32,095 nucleotides of DNA from positions 1-32,095 of the forward strand of contig JAUCBJ010000848.1 in assembly GCA_032718475.1 (NCBI GenBank), written 5' to 3'. Positions 17,409 through 26,230 of this stretch are shown one piece after another. The notes under the pieces are model-generated. The model was not told the origin of the DNA, did no database searches, and saw nothing but the letters and a program-made list of their open reading frames with translations. A program made the translations under genes and the position numbers. The stretch is from Nemertoderma westbladi. Taxonomy: Eukaryota > Xenacoelomorpha > Nemertodermatida > Nemertodermatidae. How positions within the stretch are numbered: position 1 is the stretch's first letter; each line of letters starts with the position of its first letter.

Positions 17409-18555
17409 CATTTTTCACATCTTTTGTGCTAGTGCTATGTCGCTTGATTAATAACAATTAATTCACGAAATTTATTTTAATTTGATTTGAATTTTTGAAA
17501 TGTATATCACATAATAATATCTTAATGCCTAAAGAATAGTGAATGGTTTATTTCGAGTACTAACATTGGCTTGAAATGCATACCGGTATGTATAATTATA
17601 TTTTAAATTCCTATACGCAGCATTTTTCACATCTATTTACTGGTATACGTGTAAAATCGATTTTTAATATATCTGCGGCAAATAAGCTATTGGTGCAGTG
17701 CCAACGTAGCATATTTCACATCTATATACCGGTGTCGAATTATGTATATCTATATACTGGTGTTGGGTCGGTGCCCGTGCCCGTGTAAAATCGATTTTTA
17801 ATATATCTGCGGCAAATAAGCTATTGGTACAGTCCCAACGTAGCATATTTCACATCTATATACCGGTGTCGAATTCTGTATATCTATATACTGGTGTCGG
17901 TGCCCGTGCCCGTGTAAAATCGATTTTTTGTATATCTGCGGCAAATAAGCTATTGGTGCAGTGCCAACGTAGCATATTTCACATCTATATACCGGTGTCG
18001 AATTCTGTATATCTATATACTGGTGTCGGTGCCCGTGCCGGTGTAAAATCGATTTTTTGTATATCTGCGGCAAATAAGCTATTGGTGCAGTGCCAACGTA
18101 GCATATTTCACAACTATATACCGGTATCGAATTCTGTATATCTATATACTGGTGTCGGTATATATATACTGGTTGTCAACGTAGCATATTTCACAACTAT
18201 ATACCGGTATCGTTTTTGTTTTGTATATCGGCGGCGAAGAAGTTTTGGTACAGTGCCAGTGCTACGTCACTTGTTAATAGCAATTCACGAAATTTATTAT
18301 TTTTCTTCATTTGAATTTTGAATTATGATTCTATATGTATATCACATAATATGTCATATTGAATGGCTTATTTAGTGTACTATCTATCACTGGCTTGAAA
18401 TCCACATATTGTCTACTTGTGGCAACCGAATAGAAATAGTATTATTTTATGTGCCCTTATTCTTTTATTTTAAGCGTTATGTGCGTCGATTTTTATGATT
18501 TTATTTATGGCAATATTATAGCGCCGGGGACATCCCGGATTTTAATATATATATA
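17409..18555 (+). other. 3' region of the nested LINE
   Basis: About 1.15 kb after the ORF2 stop, made largely of repeats. A CGTAGCATTTTTCACATCT word (or the ATATTTCACA variant) occurs at the ORF2 stop (about 17403), near 17614, 17703, 17836, 17968 and later. An outer direct repeat pairs about 17425-17580 with 18258-18405 (AATTCACGAAATTTATT, GTATATCACATAATA, TGGCTTGAAAT). The last 150 bp (to GCGCCGGGGACATCCCGG and a (TA)n run) are unique; GGGACATCCC is a short hairpin just before the end and may help the reverse transcriptase recognise its RNA (inference). Confidence 0.7.
17640..18240 (+). repeat. 3' tandem array of a 129-134-bp unit, about 4.5 copies
   Basis: Units start with GTAAAATCGATTTTT at 17651, 17785, 17914 and 18043, spaced 134, 129 and 129 bp, with a partial unit after 18170. 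The unit also contains GCGGCAAATAAGCTATTGGT, ACGTAGCATATTTCACA and TATATACCGGTGTCG. The 129-bp period is divisible by three and free of stops in several frames, so long but meaningless ORFs appear on both strands. Confidence 0.88.
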
Positions 18556-18563
18556 TATATACA
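18556..18563. repeat. Target-site duplication, right copy (TATATACA)
   Basis: Matches 11440-11447. Its left edge merges into a (TA)n run, so the exact 3' end of the inserted element is uncertain by a few bases. Confidence 0.85.
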
Positions 18564-19637
18564 ACTGATAACCAGTTCGGTTTCAAGAAATCTCTGGGTA
18601 CTGAGCTCTCAGTTTATTCGCTAAAAGAAATAATTAATAAGTACTTGCTTAATGGTTCTAATGTCTACATAGCTTTTCTCGATGCTAGTAAAGCCTTCGA
18701 TCATATAGATCATGGGATATTATTCTCCCGCTTATTAGAACGTGGAATTTCTTTATTTATTTTGAGAATTTTATTTTTCTGGTACCGCAATCAAACTATT
18801 GCAGTTTAGTGGGCGGGGGCTCTGTCTCAGGCTTTCCATTGCATAAATGGCTGCAGACAGGGCAGTATACTCAGCCCCAGTTTATACAATGTGTTTATCA
18901 ATAGTCTTAGTATTAAACTTACCGATTGTGATATAGGATGCAATCTAAACTTAAGGTGCATTAATCATTTATTGTATGCTGACGACCTGGTCCTAATTGC
19001 ATCCAACCCGTCTGCTTTACAGTATTTGCTAAGCATTTGCAGTAAATTTGCTAATGATAATAATATGGATTATAATATTAAAAAGTCAAAGTGTTTGGTG
19101 TTACATAGCCGTCTCCGGAAATGCTTCACAATATTACCGCATTTTATTCTTAGTGATAAACCGTTAGAAATTGTATCAAAGTACAAATACTTAGGCCATA
19201 TTATAAGTTCTGATTTCTGCGATGATTTAGACATCAAAGCGCAGACTAGATGCTTTTATGCTCGATCTAATATAATTGTGCGTAAATTTAGTAAATGTTC
19301 TCTAGCTGTTAAACTGCGACTATTTGCAGCATACTGTGGAAACGTTTACTGTAATGCCCTATGGTCCGACGTATATTTTACCCAGAATGTATTTAACAAA
19401 TTGAGGGTCGCACTAAATAATTCTGTGCGTAAGTTATTCGGGTTTGGTAGAATGGACAGTGCGAGCGGAATGCTTACTCAGCTTCGCATCAACTCCATTA
19501 TTCACACCCGTAGATTCTCATTGCATAGCCTATTTAAAAGAGTGTGTTTATCTACTAATAATGTATTACTAGCCATACGGCGATGTTGCTTATCTGAATC
19601 CGCAATATTTTTGTCATATAAGACAATTAATTACTAA
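18564..19637 (+). pseudogene. LINE A, second part: reverse transcriptase palm and thumb, one in-frame stop
   Basis: Continues the protein interrupted at 11447 in the same frame: TDNQFGFKKSLGTELSVYSL, then YIAFLDASKAFDHIDH (catalytic Asp present), a TAG at 18807-18809, then GCRQGSILSPSLYNVFINSL, LLYADDLVLIAS (YADD at 18975-18986), YKYLGHII and a thumb ending SYKTINY. The 3' UTR is about 100 bp, followed by a (TAAA)n tail. One stop, one frameshift and a 5' truncation make it inactive. It served as target for the Ulp1-encoding element. Confidence 0.85.
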
Positions 19638-19741
19638 CTTATATACTATTAATTACAACTTTATACAGTACTTACGTTGTTTTATCATTTTATATTTTAT
19701 GTTGTGCTTATTAAATTAATATATATGTTTTTATTCACGAA

Positions 19742-19768
19742 TTAAATAAATAAATAAATAAATAAATG
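19742..19768 (+). repeat. (TAAA)n tail of LINE A
   Basis: About six TAAA/AAAT units after the LINE A 3' UTR; they mark the element's 3' end. Penelope-like copy 2 begins almost directly after. Confidence 0.75.
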
Positions 19769-19769
19769 A

Positions 19770-21660
19770 TTGTGGCGTGGTGCCACGGTTCCTAGCCTTT
19801 AAGGTACCACCCTCTCGCCCATTCGCCGAACCGGAGGCAGGGTTGGCCTTCCAGCGACGGTTGCTAAACACAACCATAGCTCGGAAGGTCACAGAGCTGA
19901 AGGCCGCGGAGGACCGAGTAGTAGGTGTGACGGTAAGCTAGAACGACGGAGGTCTGACCAGGATGAAAAGTTTAGGTGGTGGGCTGGCAGCCAAGGAACG
20001 CCCTTACTAAACGTTATTGGCATGGTTCGGTGTGAGGATGGAATAGTCCTACCTGAGATTGTTGAGTCGGTGCTCAGGCTTGGGGCCAAGAATCCGGTCA
20101 AAACCAAGTTTGACACCGCACTATTTTACTCCCAGGTGGACTATTTCACCCACACCACCGATGCGGATAAAGTAAGTATGTCCCACCACGCCCAGAATTA
20201 CGCTCAGTTAATGCGCCTCCAGCGGCAGTCTATGCTGTCTCTACAATGGCGCGTTATCTGAATCAACAGGGCGTGATTGCTGTGCCATTCGACAAGGGGA
20301 ATGGGTACTGAATTATGAAGAAGGAGTCGTACCTCGCCAAGGCGGATGCGCTCATCACCGACCCGACCAAGTTTGATCCCCCACCCGGTCGACCCAGTGC
20401 TGTTAAGATAGATATCTACCGTCGGAGGGCGGAGGTTATTCGGGACGAGGTCACCAGAATCGTGGGGAAGGAGAATAAGGAACTTCTGGCCAGGCTATTG
20501 CCTCGCAAAGATACCACTCCTCAGCGTGGTACCACAAGCCTACAGATACTGGGCTCATTCTCAATGCCACTGCGTGTGCCCCTGAGTCTCACAAACGCGG
20601 TGTGGTTCAAGGTATGTTTCATCGCATCTTTAATGCCAGTAAGGGTGGGGATGGTTTCCAACTCTATACCGCTATTGGGGATGCTAAGAATATTCTTAGC
20701 AATAACCAATATACTGATACGATGGTCGAGCATGAGCTAGCTGTAGTTCAAGCCGCTAGGGGGCATGCAGGCAGTGGTTCTGGGGGCGAGGCACCAACAG
20801 CTGTCCCCACTGAGGTCATTGACCCGGTCGACCAGGCAGCTGCTGATGATTCCAAGCCTATTATCTGTAAGTTCGAGTACTGAGGTCTGGCAACTGATCT
20901 GTTTGTTCGAAAGTTACGTGGTCTTATACCCAGGTCTTGCACATGGCCAGTTTGGTTTGTTTTTACAACATCTAAACTGCGCGAGTCACTCCCATCTCTC
21001 AAACACCCCATCCCGGAAATCCTTGCGTCTAATGTCGTTTAGTCTTTCTCTTGTCCCTCTTGTAAGGGGGAATATGTTGGACACACCATTCAACACTTGT
21101 TTGAACGCGTTAGACAGCACCAGGATGGGACAGCCAATGATGGGAGCGAACACGGTAAGACTGTGCACAACCATATCATGATGCACCACGGCGAGCCCAA
21201 TACATGTTGGCTGACTGACTGGCGTGAATTATTTAAACATTTCACTGTAATTGCTACACACCCTTTGCGGCCAGTCTTGCAAAAGCTTGAAATGTATTAC
21301 ATCCAAACACGCAAGCCGGTTATCAACAAGCAGAAACATGACTGGCGCAAGTTTATGGTGCTGCTTCCCAGTGCAGTGGTTAGTTACAGTACAGACATAT
21401 CTTCATTTCGTTTCCTGTTCCGTCCCCCTTTGGGAATCTCTCTCTACATTTCCTGGCTTGGCCTCCTGAGAATGCCTTCAGTTGCGGGGCGAAACCTACC
21501 GATCAGCTGGCTGCCGTCAGCTGATCACTGATTGCATGCAATGTCTAGGTCTTGTTGCTTTTTAGTTTTTTATATACTTTGGCACTGACATACATACCGG
21601 TACGGTTTTTACTTAATGTGCTTGATTAATAAATAAAATACAATTAACTCTAAAATTTTA
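19770..21660 (+). mobile_element. Penelope-like element, copy 2 (reverse transcriptase core deleted)
   Basis: From about 19940 the sequence matches copy 1 inverted. It encodes RRRSDQDEKFRWW, GMVRCEDGIVLPEIVESVL and, after frame changes, the conserved N-terminal MKKESYLAKADALITDPTKF (near 20315) and LLARLLPRKDTTP. At about 20525-20535 it jumps directly to the post-palm segment YHKPTDTGLILNA and RGVVQGMFHRIFNASKGG, so the whole catalytic core is missing. A GIY-YIG endonuclease piece follows (CKGEYVGHTIQHLFERVRQH near 21060). The C-terminal frame runs to a stop near 21531. 19770-19940 is GC-richer leader sequence not aligned to copy 1. Not autonomous. Confidence 0.82.
21501..21526 (+). repeat. 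3' hairpin of Penelope-like copy 2
   Basis: GATCAGCTG and CAGCTGATC, perfect 9-bp arms with an 8-nt loop. Copy 1 has the same structure with shorter arms (9098-9123). Confidence 0.7.
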
Positions 21661-21767
21661 AATTAAATAAAATTTTAAATTAAAAATTTTTAAAATTCAC
21701 TGCACTAAAAGTGAATTCGTGTGATGTATTAAGATAAAATAATGTGTTTTATGGTTTAATTAAAAGT

Positions 21768-22005
21768 TTAAGCCAACTCCGAAAGGCGTGGATATTTGTC
21801 GCACTGGAGGCAGTGATAATGATCAGCGGCGCAGCCGTTGCAGAACTCGCTGATGTAGTTCTGTGACAAGTCGTGGAAGGGAGTGATGTCTGAGCAGAGT
21901 TTGTTGTGGAAACCGTGTGCGGTACCACCTGGTCACGATGTGGTGGTACTTCTGCTGAGCCGGACCTTGCCAAGTTGTCGAGGAGAAAGCCATGTCACGG
22001 GTATA
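21768..22005 (-). pseudogene. Cys/His-rich C-terminal exon relic
   Basis: The minus strand reads YTRDMAFSSTTWQG and KYHHIVTRWY in one frame, then after a shift near 21925 HGFHNKLCSDITPFHDLSQN, FCNGCAADHYHCLQCDKYP and RLSELA to a stop at 21768. The C-x2-C-x3-H-x-H-C-x2-C pattern looks like part of a zinc-binding fold, faintly like the ZZ type. The parent gene is not recognised. One frameshift argues for a pseudogene, but it could be the last exon of a host gene with the shift hiding an intron edge. Confidence 0.4.
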
Positions 22006-22199
22006 TCCTAATTGATCGAAGTTTGAAAGACGGTCATGGCGGAATTCCCGGTACGATGTGATGACGTCAGGATTACAAATGTTGGGATTACATCAAATAA
22101 TGTCTTCTATAAAAGTGATTTCATTAATTAACTTTATAGCCAGGGCATGAGATGCTTGATAATAGTAAATTTAATTCTATCGATTTCGTGAAGTAGTTG

Positions 22200-22322
22200 G
22201 CTATGTCCCATGAGATATAAGGACCCATTTTTAGTCTACAAGTTGGATATAATAATAAGACCCCTGGGATATAAAGACAAGAGACCCCAGGGTTATAAAG
22301 CCCCCTGGGATATAAAGACACC
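22200..22322. repeat. Second array of the GGGATATAAAGAC word
   Basis: Three to five imperfect units: GAGATATAAGGACCC, GACCCCTGGGATATAAAGAC, CCAGGGTTATAAAG and CCCCTGGGATATAAAGACAC. The orientation is opposite to the array at 8171-8285. Confidence 0.65.
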
Positions 22323-22620
22323 CAATCTAATGCAAGAGTGCGGCGAACCTACTTTTGGAAAATAAACAATGGAGGTGCAGGATGAGTGACAGCTGGTTAT
22401 ATGGCATTATAGCAGGGGCAATAATAGGAAGAAACAACTACAGACATTGAAAACCATTCTGTCAGTCTGTCCTCCTTTGTGAATTTACAATCACCAAATT
22501 AAAATAATACTGAAATATACTTTACTTTCGAAGAGTACCATTTGGTTTGGTTTGCCAACCAGGACACAGCATTGTTTATTTGCCAATGGAAACGGTAGCC
22601 GCACTCTTTAAATAACTCTT
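22323..22620. other. No recognisable gene
   Basis: AT-rich sequence upstream of a truncated reverse transcriptase relic. Nothing is supported here. Confidence 0.5.
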
Positions 22621-23430
22621 TTGAACTTTTCATTTTCACAAAAGTACGCCAACGACCTAGTAATTGTCGGAGACTCGATCGCAGACGTGCAATCTAGTTT
22701 GAATAAACTCGCTGATTATTGTAAACTTAACAAACTCGAAGTCAATATCACAAAGACTAAAGCCGTTAAGTTTCGCCGTGGAGGAAGATTGGCACGCACT
22801 GATGTTCTGGAATACAACGGGCAAGTATTGGAATTCCAGAACTGTTTTCAATACTTAGGAGTAATCCTATCAACCAAAAATGGGGCTAGCGGGCATTACG
22901 GTCACATGTATTCTAAAGGCATATCAAGTTGTGTATTAATCGCTACGAAAGTTAATCTTCGTATAGTATCCCAACAATCGGCACAACGTTTATGGCAATC
23001 AATCGTCCTTCCATCGACAACATACGGGTGCAGTATTTTCACGAGTAGCGACATTACACAACTGGACCACGTGCAACGGGTGCGAGCGTTCTACTGGAAG
23101 TTATGGTGCGGAATCAGCAAGTTTGCCTCGTCTACTGCAATCCTCCACGCCATTGACCATCCAGACGCGTCCGACATAGACGTTACTGGACCCGCCGCTA
23201 TGCCGCACAGCTGATATCAAATGGATACCACCACCGCATCTGCACCAATCCCAGATGTTGGAGGCCAGCTGATTGCTGTGAATGCTGGATGTGTGGTTGC
23301 TCAGCAACCACCAAACAACATAACCTGGAATGCCAGGCTATCCCCCTTTGCAGATCCCGCCTACGAACAGCAATCTGGCTGATGACCACTGATCGACCCC
23401 AAATGCGCAGTTAATACGTCAAATTTTAAT
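22621..23430 (+). pseudogene. Non-LTR reverse transcriptase C-terminal relic with YAND
   Basis: Opens at the catalytic box, which reads YANDLVIVGDS at 22645 (AAC in place of a GAC/GAT Asp codon). It continues with VNITKTKAVKFRRGGR, FQYLGVILST and a thumb. The frame ends at 23214, but after a one-base shift continues as YAAQLISNGYHHRICTN and then CCECWMCGCSATTKQHNLEC, a C-terminal Cys/His cluster like the zinc knuckles of several LINE clades. The sequence upstream of the palm is missing. It differs from the RTE-like, CR1 and LINE A proteins in this window, so it is another LINE family. Confidence 0.7.
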
Positions 23431-24015
23431 CATTTACGGAATATCCTTTTTTGTACACAAGTTACGGAACTAATTACATTCTATCTAATTATATGGTCAC
23501 ATTATTGTTTTAATTTAATTTTAACTCGTATCTCAGTTGTTCCATATGTATGGATTATAAATATTAACAATCATTTTCACAAAATACGCAAGGTTTATTA
23601 GCTGTTTAAAAGTTTAGCTGTTTGAATTAAAGTTGGATTACAGAAAAAAACCAATGTATCTTAAAATAAGTTATGTACATTTTGGTGTTGGAGGCTGAGA
23701 CAGAAGATACACCCATTAATTCAGCCACCAAAACACAACTACAACACAATTACAATTATGACATAAATGTATACCTTTTTTAAGATAACTAAATTGACCA
23801 ACGTAAACAATTTTAATTATAGGAGATAATATATTATTCAGAAGTACAAAAGACAACTTGACAACATGTTAACAAACCCACTAACCCACATATACACCCC
23901 ACAAAGGCAAAACTCACATATATTCGTGATACTTTCAACTAGGGAGTTATTGGTTGATTGATTGATATTAGGATTTATTTGGTGTAATTACACTAAGTAG
24001 TTGAACACGAGCACA
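23431..24015. other. No recognisable gene
   Basis: AT-rich, no open frame of interest. A near-palindrome (TTGGAGGCTGA against TTCAGCCACCAA) lies at about 23685-23735, and GTGTAATTACAC at about 23980. Confidence 0.5.
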
Positions 24016-24410
24016 TCATAGCAAGTTTACTTTGAATATCTGGTGATTTAGCGCAACCTTCTTGTCTCCACCAAATCCTTGAACGGACATTCTTTCTTGT
24101 CCTATTGGCCTTAAATTATGCTCGTTAACAAATTCTTGTGTAATGAATGTCCTTTCACTTCCTGGATCAAATAAGGCATTCAATGTATTCGTGTGACCCG
24201 TCGTATGTTATGAATATATCGCATTACCCATGCTAATCTACGAACAGGAACAGATTTCACGCTGAATTCTGAACTGTCTATAACACTTGACAGTGAACAT
24301 ACCCTAGTATTATTTGGACCATAGGTTGTTACTGCTAATGACTTAATTTCTTTTAAATAACATGTCGATATATTGTGCTCATTGACTGTCTTATTTGGCC
24401 ATGTGACTAG
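24016..24410 (-). pseudogene. BEL/Pao-like retrotransposon fragments (rearranged)
   Basis: The minus strand from about 24370 reads YLKEIKSLAVTTYGPNN, VIDSSEFSVKSVPVRRLAWV and MRYIHNIRR, which resembles the segment just before the integrase in BEL/Pao polyproteins. Directly after it, from about 24180, comes LNALFDPGSERTFITQEFV and MSVQGFGGDKKV, like the BEL/Pao-type aspartic protease (DPGS in place of D-S/T-G). In intact elements the protease precedes the reverse transcriptase and integrase, so the order is reversed and the middle is missing. Both matches are short, and the classification is tentative. Confidence 0.5.
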
Positions 24411-24419
24411 GCTTAGGTC

Positions 24420-24447
24420 AAGGGTTCAATCCCCTTATCGGGCGCCA
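24420..24447 (-). promoter_or_regulatory. Primer-binding site complementary to a tRNA-Lys-like 3' end
   Basis: On the plus strand this is a clean tRNA 3' half: T-stem AAGGG, loop TTCAATC, stem CCCTT, then acceptor ATCGGGC, discriminator G and CCA. Nuclear tRNA genes do not encode CCA, so this is best read on the minus strand as a primer site starting TGGCGCCCGATAAGG. The ends GGGC-G-CCA and the T-arm fit a Lys tRNA. Complementarity covers the whole T-arm and acceptor (28 nt), longer than the usual 18. It sits directly next to a likely LTR. Confidence 0.6.
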
Positions 24448-24821
24448 TGTGTGGTGAATCCTGTGACGATTCTCCGTGACTATGGTATTGAAAATTTAAC
24501 GTAGAATTTACAATTTAAATTCCTTCATTATTTACTATTAAACAACACGTACATTTAAAATTAGTTTTAGTTCAAATCAGTTACAAACCAACTTCATATA
24601 TTATGTATGTATACTGTAATTATACAGAATGAGATTATACGTCTTGGGGCGAAACATATGTTTAGTTACTAGTAAGTGCAATTATAACCAAAACACATCG
24701 AGATTAATTAATATTGGCATTGGCACGATCACAAATGAATTAGTGATAAATTTCTATAGTAATAGTACTACTGTATGTACGTACACATTGCATTCTCAGT
24801 TCTACAATAAATTATACTACA
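24448..24821 (-). repeat. Likely 374-bp LTR
   Basis: Starts TGTGTGGTGAATCC and ends ATACTACA on the plus strand, so both ends have the TG...CA form. It abuts the primer-binding site on one side and, on the other, the RTE-like LINE into which it probably inserted (the LINE resumes at about 24822). No second LTR copy was found in the window, so it may be a one-sided remnant. Confidence 0.5.
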
Positions 24822-26230
24822 GAGACACACTTGCACCATTCTTCTTCATAATTGTGGTTGACTATGTTCTAAGCATGTCCTTAGATCATCATAATGATGA
24901 TGGGGTGTTGATAACTCCCACCTACTGGCTCCAGAATTCGAGGAAATCCTGGCAAGTATATAACTGATCTAGACTTTGCTGATGACTTAGGAGTACTCTC
25001 AGAATCACTAGAGGGAGCCCAACGGCTCCTCAGCTCATTAGAACATGCTGCTTCTAGTGTTGGTCTTTTTATTAACTCCAGAAAGACCAAAATTTTGACA
25101 GTTAACTTTGGAAGTCCTCAGCAAGTCTCTGATCGGATGAGCAGAGCATAAGCTCAAAGGATGGTATGCTTGAGCATGTGGACTACTTCTGTTACAATAA
25201 TATTGGTTAATAATAATATAATAATAATAATAATAATAATAATATTGGTTATTTATATAGCGCTTTATTATGCTCGGCATACTCAAAGCGCTTTTATTAT
25301 CATTACCCCAGCAAAGCCAGGTTCCCATTATACCGCTGGGTTGACGTAGGCACTAATGTCTAAAGTGTCTTGCCTAGGGACACAACAGTGCGAAATTTCT
25401 GCAGCCTTTAGTCGGATTCGAACCTACGCCACCAAACACTATTGTGTAAGCAGTTCAGGCGCCATATCCACTCGGACACTGCGACATGTTGACATGTTAC
25501 CTGGGATCATGGATCCGGAAGTCAGGTGAGGACCTTCGAATACGTAAGGGAAGGGCATGGGCAGCCTTGAATTGGCTTTCCAGGATTTGGAAGTCACTGA
25601 TAATTGATCGGAAACTTAAGGTCCGATTATTTAGAGCAGCTGTGGTTCCAGTACTCCTCTATGGGAGTCCATGCTGGGCTCTAACTGCAGGACACCAAAT
25701 CTCTGGATGGCACATTCACAAGAATGCTACGCCGGGTTCATTGTGTCAAGTACAATGTACACATCTCCAACCAGACACTTATAACATTGGCGATGTCTCA
25801 TTGGTTCCCCCAAGCTTGACACTAGAACAAAATCGCCTCCGCTTTGCAGGACATTGCTTTCGCCGTGAGGACCAACCAGTGCATAATCTTGTACTTTGGC
25901 AGCCTCATGGAGTGAATAAGCATGGTGGACAGTCCATGACTTTCTTGAGACGCATCTTAAAGGACACTGGCCTTGAAGATGCGGATAATCTAGCAAATGT
26001 CATGGGTGATAGGGAGTTGTGGCGGCGCAATTTTGTCGACAAGCCGGCACACCATTCTTAAAAATGCAGCTGCAATGCAGCATGCCGATCCTAGTAGTAG
26101 TAGTGGTAGTCGCACTGATGAGAGAAAATTGTTCCAGATGATTGGTGAATCTAGGAAAATTGACTGTTCACGCATAGTGAATTTCTTACTCTAAAACTAT
26201 TTTGGGACTAACTGCGAATTTTTAGTTTCA
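24822..26230 (+). pseudogene. RTE-like LINE reverse transcriptase, copy 1 (split by a SINE)
   Basis: Begins inside the palm: RDTLAPFFFIIVVDYVLSMS, LDHHNDDGV, then after a frame change YITDLDFADDLGVL (FADD at 24975-24986) and RKTKILTVNFGSPQQ. A SINE interrupts at 25196-25494, and the protein resumes without loss as YLGSWIRKSGEDLRIRKGRA. The thumb and tail follow: VRLFRAAVVPVLLYGSPCWA, then LRFAGHCFRREDQPVHNLVL, then LANVMGDRELWRRNFVDKPA to a stop at 26061. A 3' UTR with TAGTAGTAGTAG follows. The 5' part is missing, probably through the LTR insertion. Not functional. Confidence 0.85.
25196..25494 (-). mobile_element. tRNA-derived SINE inserted in the RTE-like LINE
   Basis: Read on the minus strand it starts GTCGCAGTGTCCGAGTGG, with a pol III box A (TGTCCGAGTGG, plus 25468-25478) and box B (GGTTCGAATCC, plus 25414-25424), a head that resembles tRNA-Leu or -Ser. 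A central part with GTGTCCCTAGGCAAGACACT follows, then a 3' tail with GCGCTTTGAGTATGCC and GCGCTATATAA and an (ATT)n end. It is flanked by TGTTAC at 25190-25195 and 25495-25500. The LINE reading frame is restored exactly on removing it plus one flank (DYFCY-LGSW). It depends on a partner LINE for mobility. Confidence 0.85.

Larger units (their letters stand above)
11448..18555 (+). mobile_element. 7.1-kb non-LTR retrotransposon encoding a Ulp1-like protease
   Basis: Bounded by a perfect 8-bp duplication and inserted inside the reverse transcriptase of LINE A. In order: a 5' array of about 30-bp repeats (11448-11762), a Ser/Thr-rich ORF, ORF1 with a C48/Ulp1-like domain, an overlapping ORF2 with AP endonuclease and reverse transcriptase, and a 1.15-kb 3' region dominated by 129-bp tandem repeats and ending next to (TA)n. 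There is no LTR, RNase H or poly(A). ORF1 and ORF2 have no stops over 814 and 1065 codons, so the insertion looks recent. Ulp1-like domains are known in some non-LTR lineages, but I cannot place this one in a named clade. Confidence 0.88.

Noticed and set aside
17824-18321. A 165-codon plus-strand ORF with a 43-residue repeat, and mirror ORFs on the minus strand
   Set aside because: It is the translated 129-bp array: the period is divisible by three and the unit lacks stops in several frames. There is no start context, domain or codon bias.
21470-21530. A hammerhead ribozyme in the Penelope-like 3' region
   Set aside because: CTGAGAA, CGAAAC and GTC occur in a tempting order, but the first box deviates from CUGANGA, and no stem III or stem I pairing could be found. 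Copy 1 shows no compensating changes.
24420-24447. A functional tRNA-Lys gene
   Set aside because: Only the 3' half is present, CCA is encoded, and it abuts an LTR-like TG end. A primer-binding site explains it better.
24629-24967. A 112-codon ORF starting in the LTR-like region
   Set aside because: Its second half is RTE-like reverse transcriptase; the first half is read-through of LTR sequence.
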